From positions 279,501 through 343,500 of the forward strand of contig CAJNDS010002311.1 in NCBI GenBank assembly GCA_905221605.1: a DNA stretch of 64,000 bases, given 5' to 3'. This stretch comes from Symbiodinium natans. Lineage: Eukaryota > Sar > Dinophyceae > Suessiales > Symbiodiniaceae. The position numbers and the translations under genes are program-made. The notes beneath the pieces were generated by a model. The model ran no database searches. It was not told where the DNA came from and saw nothing but the letters and a program-made list of their open reading frames with translations. Below, one piece after another: positions 53,862-63,510 of this stretch. The first letter of the stretch is position 1; each line of letters begins with the position of its first letter.

Positions 53862-54225
53862 GATGGAGGAAATCTTGCACCGCCTGTGAACTTATTGCTA
53901 CAGGCTGCACCCACTTCTGGGGACTGTGCGTGGAGGAAATCTTGCACCACTTTCATAGGTGTATAACATTCTCTCCCCGCGCCCCCTGCTTAACATTGCG
54001 ACGAAGAGCAGATTTTCAAGGTTAGGCCCAATGACATACATCTTGCACCGCCCCATCATGACAATCGCCAATGTTAAAAAGGGGGTGCGGGGTTGGCGTC
54101 AGACGGTGTGTTTGGAGCAGGCCAATCGGGCGATGCAAGATTTCCTCCATCCACCGGCTCAAATCGGCTGCCACAGGCGGGTCTGGCAAAAGCGGTGCAA
54201 GATTTCCTCCATCCACAGTATGAAC
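53862..54225. repeat. dispersed GGAGGAAATCTTGCACC repeats
   Basis: The motif tggaggaaatcttgcacc occurs near 53,866 and 53,931 on the plus strand and as gcaagatttcctccatcc near 54,138 and 54,201. The inverted arrangement suggests a folded or nested non-autonomous element about 360 bp long. Confidence 0.55.
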
Positions 54226-54597
54226 CCCAAACACCATGAATCTGACTGCAGCTCTGTCACTGGAGCATCTCATACTTGCAGCCCAGATTTCCGTTTGGAG
54301 GGGCTTAAGAGGGGCTGATTCCCAGCCACCTAAGGGGTAAACCCTCTCAATCGCTTTGTTTAAGCAGTTCTAGAAGTTTAGAAGTAACTTACCCTAAACC
54401 CTAAACCCTAAACCCTAAACCCTGAAGCCCCAAAAAAGAAGGAACCAGGCCCCTGCTGAGAGATCTAGACTTATAGCTTCCCCTTAGGGTCCTTTGAGGG
54501 TTTATGGTAGGAGTAATATATGTAGGGCTATACCCCAATCTACGAAAAAGCTCATGTTTTAGGCCCAGTAACTATAATTGCTACTACATGCTTTAGA

Positions 54598-54620
54598 ACA
54601 CCCCCCCCCCCCCCCCCCCC
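54598..54620. repeat. poly-C tract
   Basis: An uninterrupted run of about 22 cytosines, one of many G/C homopolymer runs of 10-22 nt in the window. Confidence 0.9.
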
Positions 54621-54663
54621 TCACAAAACTAACAGATCTTGCCCTGCTAGAGATTCACGAAAC

Positions 54664-54722
54664 TGCGGACGCTGGCCTGTCTAGGAAGTCGGCTTTGGGA
54701 GCCAGCTTCACCTGGCCATCGG
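54664..54722 (-). CDS. coding exon following a telomeric tract
   Basis: The acceptor aacctctcaag lies at the end of a CCCTAAA-type tract, followed by DGQVKLAPKADFLDRPASA. The donor is probably GTTTCG; without splicing the frame stops at 54,655. Third positions are mostly G/C. Confidence 0.5.
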
Positions 54723-55346
54723 CTTGAGAGGTTTAGGGTTTAGGGTTTCGGGTTTTAGGGTTTAGGGTTAGGGTGTAGGGTTTAGGGTTTAGGGTTTTAG
54801 GACTTCAGGGGATTAAGGTCTTAGGAGTTCAGGAAGTTAGGGGTTTTGGGGGCTTGGAAGCCGCTAAGCCCCAAAGAAGGCCTGAGCTTACAACCTTGGA
54901 AAGGGCTTTAGAGGGGGTTGGGGTTTAGCGCCCACAGGGTGGCATTTGATTTATTTTGTTGTTTTATTCACTATTTATTTTATTTTCATTTTTTTTGGGG
55001 GGGAAATGAAGTATCCCTCAACAAGAGGAACAATTCGGGTTCTAGATCAGGCCCGCATACCCATGAACTCGATGGAGGAGGCGGAGTTCATGGCCCATCC
55101 GTAAATAGAAGAAGCATATTAAATTGGCCGAACAAAAACCCACTACAAGACCTTCTCTCAAAAAAAAACATCTCCCAATGGCCTGTCTAGAATAGAGTAC
55201 ATTTGGAATTTTGTGATGGCTCCCACTTAAGAACCACCCGCATTTTTTAAGGAGAATGCCATATTGAGGCCTTGACTCAATCCCGCCAAACACTAGGCAA
55301 CATCAACAACAAACCCCCAAACACCCCCAAAAGCATCTGAAGTGAG

Positions 55347-55447
55347 GTTTAGGGTTTAGGGTTTAGGGTTTAGGGTTTAGGGTTTAGGGTTTAGGGTTTA
55401 GGGTTTAGGGTTTAGGGTTTAGGGTTTAGGGTTTAGGGTTTAGGGTT
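55347..55447 (+). repeat. (TTTAGGG)n array
   Basis: About 14 nearly perfect TTTAGGG units, interstitial and flanked by unique sequence on both sides. Confidence 0.95.
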
Positions 55448-55869
55448 AGGTGGGTCATAGAATGAACCCCAAATTCCTACCACCCCTCTTTGGGTCCCTT
55501 TTTTTGAAGCCACGTGCGGCCCTGCCTGGATCACTTGTGAGCCATGGCCCTGTATGTAAGCCAGCGCCGTATTCAACCTCTGCGACAGTGACGGTTATAC
55601 AGCGCGCTGTTGTACGACCTATCTACACACACATACACACATACATATATATATATATATATAATATCTATCTACCTATCTATCTATCGATCTATATACA
55701 TATATATAATATGGCTCAGGACCTTAAGTTCAAGGGGTCTATAGGAAGCTACTAAATCTGAGGATTTTAGGGACAAAGTCAACTAGAATGGGTATTTCGG
55801 GCATGTTGTTGTGTAATTTGTAATGGGATACGGAAACATTGTGATCTTACTGGCTATCAGCAGGCAACG

Positions 55870-55958
55870 AGTGATTTGGGTACTTTACAGAATCCCTTAA
55901 CACGTGCAATACAGAGAGATATAAGGTGCCTAATCCCTCATTCCCTACTAAGAGCCGG
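55870..55958. mobile_element. MITE family F, copy
   Basis: Ends in ccctcattccctactaagag, matching the right arm of family F at 6,047-6,153; the left arm is degenerate. Confidence 0.45.
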
Positions 55959-56052
55959 TTTAGGGCTTTAGGGTTTAGGGCTTAGGGTTTAAGGCTTGGG
56001 GTTTAGGCTTAGGGGTTTAGGGTTTCTATTCAGTCAAGATGCTGGAGCTCAC

Positions 56053-56100
56053 CTTCAATCTGTTTGGGCTTCTGCACCTCCCGTGGCAGGCACATTATCC
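56053..56100 (-). CDS. putative short exon
   Basis: A 48-nt exon reading IMCLPREVQKPKQIE, with acceptor cctccaag and a strong donor GTGAGC. A competing plus-strand reading (KMLELTFNLFGLLHLPWQ after ttctattcag) exists. Confidence 0.4.
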
Positions 56101-56348
56101 CTTGGAGGGCTATTGGGGTTTACATTCGGTTTAAGGTTTAGGGTTTAGGGTTTAGGGTTTAGGGTTTAGGGTTTAGGGTTTAGGGTTTAGGGTTTAGGGT
56201 TTAGGGTTTAGGGGTTAGGGGTTAGGGGTTATGGGTTTGTGTGTGTTTTTTTCGTGGGTTTGCGGTTGAGGGTTTTGGGGCTAGGGGTTAAGGAATTGGG
56301 CTGCTGAGGGTCTAGGGAATTCAGGTTTGGGGTTTAGGGAATCTAGTT

Positions 56349-56440
56349 CATGGTTGGGATCGTATTTAAAATATAAACTCATATTCCTTATTGGGCTTAA
56401 GTACCCTTGAAAACGCAAAAAATGTTACCCAACTATGACC
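56349..56440. mobile_element. MITE family I
   Basis: Ends ttcatggttgggat and ttacccaactatgac with an internal ttgggcttaagtaccctt segment. It is related to the larger palindrome at 29,211-29,338. Confidence 0.6.
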
Positions 56441-56479
56441 AAGGAAGAGGGCGTAAGGAGTATGGACCATGGCTCTGAG
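56440..56479 (-). CDS. putative short exon
   Basis: Follows a strong acceptor (gttgcttacttgcag) and reads LRAMVHTPYALFL. Its donor GTCATAG is the first bases of the family I palindrome, so the element appears to provide the splice site. Confidence 0.35.
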
Positions 56480-56786
56480 CTGCAAGTAAGCAACACCCAA
56501 CCCTAATGCTTGAACCTTCAGTCCCCTAAACCCCGGAAACCCTAAACCCTCCAATGCACTGTCCCGAAGGGTTATTCCTAGCCCTAAACCCTAAACCCCA
56601 AACCCTAAACCCTAAACCCCAAAAACCCTACACCCTCAACCCAAATCATGTATATATCTATGTGTAGAAAAGCAACCCTCAACCACTGGGTGGGCTGGAG
56701 TGTTGTCTGGTGCTCACTTGACTAACTACAAGTAGGGGCCCCCCGCTTAGGGATTAGGGAGTTGAGGTGGATTTTCGTAGGGTTCC

Positions 56787-56911
56787 TACAAGGAGGGGCC
56801 CCCTTACTGTAGTAACTATAGCTTAAGGGACTTATAACCTAAGTTAGGATCCTTATAACCCAATTTAGGGCTCTTATAACTCTACTTATAATTAGGGGGC
56901 CCCTCCCTGTA
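56787..56911. mobile_element. MITE family A, full-length copy
   Basis: A 125-bp palindrome starting TACAAGGAGGGGCCCCC and ending GGGGCCCCTCCCTGTA. The body closely matches the reverse complement of the copy at 61,379-61,507. No coding capacity. Confidence 0.75.
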
Positions 56912-57401
56912 GGGAATGCTAAGTAGACGATTACCAGGTCAAGAGAGCTTGCAAGTATCAGCCTAAGTCATGAAACTTACAACCCCCAACTTCGGGGGCC
57001 CCTTCTTGTGACTAGCGGCCCTTAGGTTCTATGAGGGATTATGGTTGACTAGGTTGCCCAATAACCCTAAACCCTAAACCCTAAACCCTAAACCCTAAAC
57101 CCTAAACCCTAAAAGGGGGTTCTAAGGGAACCGAGGGCCCCCCAAAAGGGGGGTTGGGGTTAAAGGTCGCCGGGGCATTGCCAACATGTCCGCCTGTGGT
57201 GTGGGGTCTAGGGTTTAGGGCGTTTAGGGTTGAGGTGGGGGTTTACGACAATAGGGGACCTGATGTAGACCCCCCCAAATAGTCGGATCCCTTTGTATCA
57301 CGGAAGCCTGTTATCGTAAACCGTCAGGCTCTTTCGCCAAGCCCCAACCCATAAACCTTCTAAACCCTAAACCCTAAACCCTAAAGCCCTAACCCAGAAA
57401 C

Positions 57402-57502
57402 CTTCCCTTGGTGCCTGTATCTTCATGGCCACAGACGCGCGGTTGCGAATCATCACGCTCTCCCGGAAGATGTGGCCATACACGCAGGTGTGCATGTCGT
57501 AC
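57402..57502 (-). CDS. coding exon, ASH/CFAP-like
   Basis: A 101-nt exon reading YDMHTCVYGHIFRESVMIRN then RASVAMKIQAPRE, with strong G/C bias at third positions. R-x-S-V-x-I-x-NRAS-x-x-M-K is typical of ASH repeats in axonemal proteins. Acceptor ggcacttag, donor GTTTCT. Confidence 0.65.
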
Positions 57503-57569
57503 CTAAGTGCCGAGGTTGACCCCCCCCAAGTTGTCAGCAAACTTTTGGGTTTTCCAAGTTTAAGTTCTA

Positions 57570-57655
57570 AGTTGGGATGTTCTACCTTATACGAACAGTC
57601 CTTATATAGTACCCCCCATTAAGGACTCTTCGTAGAAGGGGGAACATCCCAAGTT
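57570..57655. mobile_element. MITE family C, copy
   Basis: Arms ttgggatgttctacc and gggggaacatcccaa; flanks gttctaag and gttattag look like a decayed 8-bp duplication. Confidence 0.7.
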
Positions 57656-57761
57656 ATTAGTACGACTAAAGAAATATGTATGTATGCAGGTATTGGATCG
57701 TATTGCAGCCTGGGGGGGGGGGGGGCCTTAACTCCCTAAGCCTCATGACTCAGCCCTACAC

Positions 57762-57820
57762 GTGAGGCAGTAAGGACTGACTCATCTCCCGCTTGTGAGG
57801 CCACAAGACCCTTTTGAGCC
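57762..57820 (-). CDS. putative coding exon
   Basis: A 59-nt exon reading AQKGLVASQAGDESVLTAS, with acceptor taccctag and donor GTGTAG. No domain recognised. Confidence 0.35.
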
Positions 57821-57936
57821 CTAGGGTAAGTGTATACACCCCAGATCCCAAAAACCCTACAGACCCCAAACCACAAATAGACCCAGGAGGTTTGTAGAAA
57901 TCGCATACTGTGCCCCAAGAAGCCTCGGAAAGCACC

Positions 57937-57978
57937 TTAGGCGACTGGCTGCCAGCCCTTGAGCTGGTCGACCAACAG
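57937..57978 (-). CDS. putative coding exon or C-terminus
   Basis: Reads LLVDQLKGWQPVA then TAA. A GTCGCC donor just before the stop means this may be internal rather than terminal. The inferred intron upstream contains CCCTAAA-type sequence. Confidence 0.4.
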   Translation of the reverse strand: MLVDQLKGWQPVA

Positions 57979-58089
57979 CTTCGTAGAAACCGCAGGTTTA
58001 GGGTGTGGGTCCTATAGACCCTAGGCCGCAGTGCCTGGAGTAGGGGCTTATGAAGACCCAGATTTCGTTTTAGGTTGAAGCTCTCGAAC

Positions 58090-58183
58090 TAGGTAGTCGA
58101 AGTCGAGCAAGGGGGCTTCCGTACTTGTAATAGCCCATTTGGAAGCCTGAGCAGTGTCCTCAACATCCGCCATGAGGTTGTAT
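58090..58183 (-). CDS. putative coding exon
   Basis: A 94-nt exon reading YNLMADVEDTAQASKWAITS then TEAPLLDFDYL, from a CTTGAG acceptor to donor GTTCGA. It ends in phase 0, matching the next exon at 57,978. Confidence 0.5.
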
Positions 58184-58354
58184 CTCAAGGGTCCGGAGGG
58201 CATACGGCTTGGGCTTGAGTACCCCTAGAACCAAGAGTAACCTAGGAATAAAAGGGAACCCTTCTTGGTTTAAAGGGGCTTTATAACAGAAGCTAAACCG
58301 TAAAAGAAGCGAATCAGGTCCTTCTCTGGGTCCTAGCCCTCATCGACCCTTTAC

Positions 58355-58441
58355 CCATGTCAAGCGGCTCTTCACTGTCGACGTAGATGGGCACATCCAG
58401 GCAAGACCCGCGCACACGAACGCAGAACTCCTGTTCACAGA
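58355..58441 (-). CDS. coding exon, ASH/HYDIN-like
   Basis: An 87-nt exon between acceptor gatccactgcag and donor GTAAAG. It reads CEQEFCVRVRGSCLDVPIYV then DSEEPLDM. The pattern V-x-V-x-G-x-C-x-DVPIYVD is the classic strand arrangement of HYDIN/CFAP ASH repeats. This is one of the clearest family matches in the window. Confidence 0.65.
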
Positions 58442-58682
58442 CTGCAGTGGATCAAGGGACTGAAGGAGGGACCCTGATAAGGTATATGCATATGTATGTA
58501 TATATACATATATATATATATATAAGGGTTTTATAGGGGCATAAGATTGGGGGTCCCTTCTAGGGGTCCCTCCTTATATCGCTTAAGTGGAGTGATTCTG
58601 TGGCCGTCCATAACCCCATAACCTCAACCTCGTACGCGAGCCCCGAAAACCCTTAACCTAACAGAAACCAGTGATCCTGAAC

Positions 58683-58798
58683 CCATATGAAGTAGGGTTT
58701 ATATTTCTTGTACCCCCAAAAGGACACCCTCACCAATATTAAAAAAGGAACCTTCTATACACTCACCAATAACAGTAATATAAGCCCTACTTCATATA
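58683..58798. mobile_element. palindromic element family K
   Basis: Arms tatgaagtagggtttatat and atataagccctacttcata. Confidence 0.7.
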
Positions 58799-59001
58799 CA
58801 GGTTTCCGAGACCTTCCAACTTTATTTCCCTTCGTGGGAGGGAGAACCAAAACTTCCTGTTACCCAGGGAGGCGAGCACCTGATCAGCTCCCCTTCGAAC
58901 TCCCTTTGGCCCGGGCTTTTTTTGGGGGTTCAGGGTTTAGGTTGGAGGTTGCGAACCCCAAACCCCAAACCCTAAACCCTAGTCACGGGCCTACTGAGAG
59001 G

Positions 59002-59124
59002 TTCATGGTACTTATTAACCAATCATAACTGTAGCTATAACCTTTTTAGGGCACTTGAGGGGCTTATACGTGGGGTTATAAGTACAGTTGTATTTGGTTA
59101 AGAAGTACCATGAACCTCCAAGTA
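59002..59124. mobile_element. MITE family L, full copy
   Basis: Arms gaggttcatggtacttatta and aagaagtaccatgaacctcc. Confidence 0.75.
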
Positions 59125-59527
59125 CTGAGACTGGGACTTTGGGGCCTTCGAGTTTTGGGTGCTTCAGCGCTGCGTGGGAGGGGACCCCTCTTATGATACA
59201 AACTATGGGTTTAGGGTCAGGGGTTTAGGTTTTTAGGGTCTAGGGTTTAGGGTTTAGGGTTTAGGGTTTAGGGTTTTGTACATATAGCCCAAGGCTAGGA
59301 CACGACTTACAGCTACGGGGCCCTCGCAACCCCAAACCCCCAAAGGTAAGTCTCTGAACCCCCAAAACCCTGAACCCACTGATAAAAAGAGCAGTCAGAG
59401 GAACCAGCTGTCAATGCTAGATGTGCATCTTTGTCATTGCTATACTGCTCGTGCAAAACAAAGACTAAACTGAGAAACCCTTCCTAAACCCTAACCCTAA
59501 ACCCTAAACCCTAAACCCTTCAGGGAC

Positions 59528-59600
59528 AAGGCTTTCCATCTGAAGCGCCTTCTCGTAGTTCGCATCGCCTGGGACGCTGTAGCAGATCAGGCAGAGGGCG
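59528..59600 (-). CDS. coding exon
   Basis: A 73-nt exon reading ALCLICYSVPGDANYEKALQ then MESL, with about 77% G/C third positions. The acceptor is caaattcaaag and the donor GTCCCT. Function not recognised. It is flanked upstream by a CCCTAAA block that would form part of an intron. Confidence 0.5.
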
Positions 59601-60231
59601 CTTTGAATTTGAGATGTCTACTTGGATATGAAGATCTATTGGGCTTAGAGTAAGATCCATAGGGCTTAGAGTTCAGGCGTACGGGAGCGGGTGTAATTTG
59701 GGGGTTTAGGGAAGTAGGATGTATCTGGTTTGGGCTTTGTAAAGGGTTTGGGCATCTAAGTTGAAGTTCCTACAAAACGAACGGCAAAGATCGCCCCAGC
59801 CCTCACTTTTCCGCATTGCTTCAAGCGTTGAGGGTTCAGGGCCTCGAGACAACCCAAGAATTTGGACTCTGATGTAGGGTTAGGGTTTAGCTCTCTCAAG
59901 CCGTTTAGGCTAGAAGTACCAACCTAAGCAGCTATGGTTAGCGGAATAAAGGCAAACCCTAAACCCCAAAGCCCTGGATCCCTTAACTCGAAACCTTCAA
60001 CCTCACTCTCTGTAGGGGGCTCGCCCTAAACCCTAAACCCTAAACCCTAGACCCTAAACCCTAAACCCTAAACCCTAAACCCTCTCTTGCCTCAGATAGC
60101 GCAGACCGGAACTGGAGTTCGGGGCTGCATGGTTCAGGGCTTAGGGCTTAGGGAAGTTCAGGTTTCACGGATTTTAGAGTTTCCTGACTAATTTTTCTGG
60201 GGAGGCAATGGTGCTAACCTTTCTGCACTAG

Positions 60232-60324
60232 GGGATTGCTTTGTCGACTCAAGTGCGGGAAGAAGACAGTTCATTCACAAAAACCGTTGAGACCGTTGGG
60301 ACATTGCGATTTACGACGCCCTAA
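60232..60324 (+). CDS. putative exon, strand uncertain
   Basis: On the plus strand a very good acceptor (branch-like gctaacc, then tttctgcactag) opens a frame GIALSTQVREEDSSFTKTVE ending at TAA. The antisense reads VNRNVPTVSTVFVNELSSS, which is ASH-like. The strand cannot be decided by eye. Confidence 0.3.
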   Translation, partial: GIALSTQVREEDSSFTKTVETVGTLRFTTP

Positions 60325-60406
60325 GCCCTGAAGCCTAAATCCATCGAATGTAAGCCCTAAACCCTCATCCCAAAACCCGAACCATCAACCTCTTACCCTA
60401 CAACAC

Positions 60407-60523
60407 CTGCCGGTGCCGAGAAGCCAGGAGCACCGTTTGCAATGCAAAGCCGCCTTGGCCACATCAAGGCTTGCAGGGCTTCGGGTGCAGGCTTGGAGGT
60501 CAGGGCTCGTTTCTAGATGGGCC
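60407..60523 (-). CDS. putative coding exon
   Basis: A 117-nt exon between acceptor gtttacacag and donor GTGTTG. It reads AHLETSPDLQACTRSPASLD then VAKAALHCKRCSWLLGTG. Function not recognised. The antisense is also open, so strand rests on the splice sites. Confidence 0.4.
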
Positions 60524-61119
60524 CTGTGTAAACCCTCTGAAAGACATATATATATATATACATATATATGTGATCCTCTTGAACCCGAAAAGGGAGCTAA
60601 CCCTACACTCCAAACGATAAACCCTAAACCCGAATTCGAGCATCTCAGGCTTGTGATCTGTGGCCTCCACAAGCTTTTGAGGCCGCCTTTCTTTGATCTA
60701 GGTTCTCCAGATACCCGTTCCAAGGTCAGCTTTCTTTGGTCTAGGTTCTCCAGGCTAGAAAAAAACAGAGCGCTTGTGTTAAAGGAAGCCTAACATTTCA
60801 GGAAACCTATATGGGTGTTTACCAAAATAAGGGCCCCTAAACAAGAATCCAAATAGTAGGATGCCCTTCAATAAGGTACCCCTAATACCGTGAACCCCCA
60901 TAACACACACGAAGAAAGATGGAATATCAGCAGACCAAGGGCCCCGCAACCCTGAACCCAAAAGCGAGTCAGTGGCAATCTTCTCTTTAACAGGCTCTAG
61001 ACTTTAAACCCTAAAGCCTACCTAGACTCTAAGCCCTAAGCCCGAAACCAAATTTCCAGCATCCCAGGACTGGGAGCATCTTCCGACGCCGTGTGAAGCT
61101 TGGGCTTAGGGTTTCAGGG

Positions 61120-61378
61120 TTAGTTTAGGGCCTTGCCAGGGAGCGTCGTACCGTTCTTCGTCGGCACCAGCGCTTCCTCTTCCTCTTGGGTCTCTTCTGA
61201 ACCCTCCATGGCCCCCGGTCTCCGAGGCGCCTCTCTTTCGATGAGGTGTCCTCGAGGCTTCTCGTCCTTCCTGCGTCGCATCTTTTGCCGCACGCAGGGC
61301 TGCAAGCAGTTTGTCGGCCTGAGCTGCCATCTGCTCCCGCTTCGCTGTCCGGGTTGCCAACTGCTTGCTTTCGTCTTC
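61120..61378 (-). CDS. coiled-coil exon downstream of MITE A
   Basis: After the element the reading is EDESKQLATRTAKREQMAAQ then ADKLLAALRAAKDATQ, a clear amphipathic helix. Farther on, a second frame reads EGSEETQEEEEALVPTKN and ends at a TAA formed by telomeric repeat. The change of frame near 61,265 may be a short intron or an indel. Function not recognised. Confidence 0.45.
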
Positions 61379-61507
61379 TACAGGGAGGGGCCCCCTAATT
61401 ATAAGTAGACTTATAAGAGCCCTAGAATTGGGTTCTAAGGATCCTAACTTAGGTTATAAGTCCCTTAAGCTATAGTTACTACAGTAAGGGGGGGGCCCCT
61501 CCTTGTA
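61379..61507. mobile_element. MITE family A, inside an exon
   Basis: A 129-bp palindromic element with ends TACAGGGAGGGGCCCCC and GGGGCCCCTCCTTGTA. It is flanked by imperfect 8-bp duplications (on the minus strand GGAGACGA and GAAGACGA). A near-identical copy lies at 56,787-56,911 in the opposite orientation. Confidence 0.75.
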
Positions 61508-61574
61508 TCGTCTCCACGACCATGGCCTCGGATGCATCCACTGCTTCCTTCGACTCCTGGTCGATGACTGAATC
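61508..61574 (-). CDS. coiled-coil exon interrupted by MITE A
   Basis: The acceptor caatgtcaag is followed by DSVIDQESKEAVDASEAMVV then ETI. The frame runs straight into the family A element at 61,379-61,507 and a coherent coiled-coil reading resumes on the other side. Confidence 0.5.
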
Positions 61575-61644
61575 CTTGACATTGGGTATAGGGTATAGGG
61601 TTTAGGGTTTAGGGTTTAGGGTTTAGGGTTTAGGGTTTAGGAGC

Positions 61645-61722
61645 AGACTGGTTGCTTCGCGGAGTTTCTGCTGCCACTGATCCTCCGAGGCATCCAGATC
61701 CGTCAGAACCTTGAGTTCGTTC
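61645..61722 (-). CDS. coiled-coil exon
   Basis: Reads NELKVLTDLDASEDQWQQKL then REATSLL, a heptad-like helix. The preceding stretch LDSLHENDLLALVERQLQ (61,723-61,780) is also helical but one frame away. Either an exon boundary lies at tgcag or there is a single-base indel. A GC donor (TCT|GCTCC) abuts telomeric repeats. Confidence 0.45.
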
Positions 61723-61898
61723 CTGCAACTGTCTCTCCACCAAGGCCAGCAAATCGTTCTCATGTAAGCTGTCCAGCCGTATAAACCCTGTTAAACCCTG
61801 AACCCTTAAGTCGAAGTCTGAAGTCTAAGCCTGAACCCTCCAGAAGTGTTGACCAGTTTAATCAACCACTGGGATATAAGGTGACTACTCCACCTTAC

Positions 61899-61987
61899 AT
61901 GACGCCACGGGGTGTTGGAAGCATGTGCTGCTCGCTTGCATGCCGCGCCGACGCGCCGACGCGCCGTGCATGTCTTTCTGACGCTTT
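61899..61987 (-). CDS. putative coding exon
   Basis: An 89-nt exon with a CTGAAG acceptor and a consensus GTAAGG donor. It reads KASERHARRVGASARHASEQ followed by HMLPTPRGV. No domain recognised. It precedes the coiled-coil exons below it on the same strand. Confidence 0.4.
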
Positions 61988-62317
61988 CTTCAGCAAAGTG
62001 TGGGCAGCACATGGCAGATGCAAATGCCCTAACCCTAGACCCTAGACCCTAGACCCTAAACCCTAAACCCTAACCCCTAAACCCTGTTCCCCAAGGTGAA
62101 GGCGGCGTCTTCTTCTACACCATTGTGATGGGGTTCGGAATTGCAAGATGCGCTCTCAAGGATTAGGGTTTTGGGTGTTGGGATTCGGGTTTAGGGTTCA
62201 GGGTCAAGTTTAGGGTTTAGGGTTTAGGGTTTAGGGTTTAGGGTTTAGGGTTTAGGGTTTAGGGTTTAGGCCTGGCTTCAAGGTTTTGGAGCTTCAAAAT
62301 AGGGGAGTGGGGTATAC

Positions 62318-62427
62318 GTGGGACTTTGCAGGGAAAGCCGCCTGAACTCCATATTTGTGCTGCCGAGAGGCAGGTCAGTCGAAAACTCCTGGGTTTCGGG
62401 CGGGAGCTTCCACAAAAAAGCTTTGGG
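62318..62427 (-). CDS. coding exon, ASH-like
   Basis: A 110-nt exon between acceptor tgccctttcag and donor GTATAC. The phase-0 reading begins PKAFLWKLPPETQEF and continues DLPLGSTNMEFRRLSLQSP. The LPLGST...RRLSL pattern is typical of strand regions in ASH/MSP repeats. It overlaps the antisense of a 97-codon frame judged to be a shadow. Confidence 0.55.
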
Positions 62428-63027
62428 CTGAAAGGGCACTGTACCCCTAAGCCCTGAACACTACCAAGGATGATGGCCCGAAAACCCCCTGAAAAGTTCC
62501 TGAATATTATCCTCTTAAACCCAAGACGCGCAAATGTACCATATCCCAGCAATCCTAAACCCTAAACAACAAATCCCGAAGCACCCAGACCTCTAAAACC
62601 TGAAACCCCGGTTCATGACATGTCATTGGCTTCGGGGTCGGGTTGCGGTGCCAAAAATCAGAAAGCAACCCGATTTCAGGGTTGATAGGGTTTAGGGTTT
62701 AGGGTTTAGTGGGTTTGCAGGTTTATGGGGTTTGTAAGGTTCAGGGTTTAAAGGGCTAAGGGCTGAAGTGTAGCCGTACAGGGTTACTGGGTTTGTGGGG
62801 CCCAGGGCTTGCAGGGTTTAGGGGTTTAGGGTTTAGGGTTTAGGGTTTGGGTGTAGGGGTACAGGGCTTTAGGGCTTCGGGTTTAGGGGTACAGGGTCTT
62901 AGGGTTTCGAGGCGCAGGGCTGAGGTCTAGTAATGCAGGGCTTAGGGCAGTTTGGCGTGCAGAGTTGAGGGGTACAGGGTTGAGGGTGTACTAAACCCTA
63001 AACCCTAAACCCTAAACCCCAAACCCT

Positions 63028-63138
63028 AAACCCTAAGGGTCCATGTACCTTATCATTATATACTTGGGCCCCGAAGTCCATATATAAAAAGTACTTCAAG
63101 GCCCAAGTATTCCCTATTTGGCTACATGGACCCTTCGG
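63028..63138. mobile_element. element family H, full copy
   Basis: Arms aagggtccatgtacctta and ggctacatggacccttc. Confidence 0.75.
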
Positions 63139-63191
63139 GGAATGTAGGGGTTAGGGTTTAGGGTTAGGGCTTAATGTCTCGGGAATGACAC

Positions 63192-63235
63192 GGCAGAAGA
63201 TCAAGAGCTGCTTCGAGCTAGGGTTCTGGCCCTGG
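63192..63235 (-). CDS. putative coding exon
   Basis: Reads QGQNPSSKQLLIFC after an ATGAG acceptor, with mostly G/C third positions. The donor is probably GTGTCA, but the frame also continues as RVIPET. Strand pattern is consistent with the neighbouring ASH-like exons; the 3' boundary is uncertain. Confidence 0.4.
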
Positions 63236-63510
63236 CTCATAAGGACACGAGTTCAGGGTTTAGGGCTTAGGGCTGAGGGTTTAGGGTTTAGGGCAGGCGT
63301 AACCCCAAAACCCGACACATTCCGCCCCAGGCCCTGAACCACATTGTAAATGCAAGTAGGCAACCCAGCTAAGGGAATTAGGGTTTCGGCATGTGGGATC
63401 ATTCTGCTCCGTGGGCTCTTGAATGGCATAGCTCAGTTGCAAGACTGTCGCCCGGGGCTAAGCCCTACACCCTAAACCCTAAAACCTAAACCCTAAGCCC
63501 TACACAGTAC

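Noticed and set aside
55450-55755. 101-codon plus ORF with Tyr/Ile repeats
   Set aside because: The second half is a TA microsatellite; the first half lacks any supporting feature.
63440-63480. tRNA-like stretch (tagctcagttg)
   Set aside because: No acceptor stem or T-arm pairing could be found around it.
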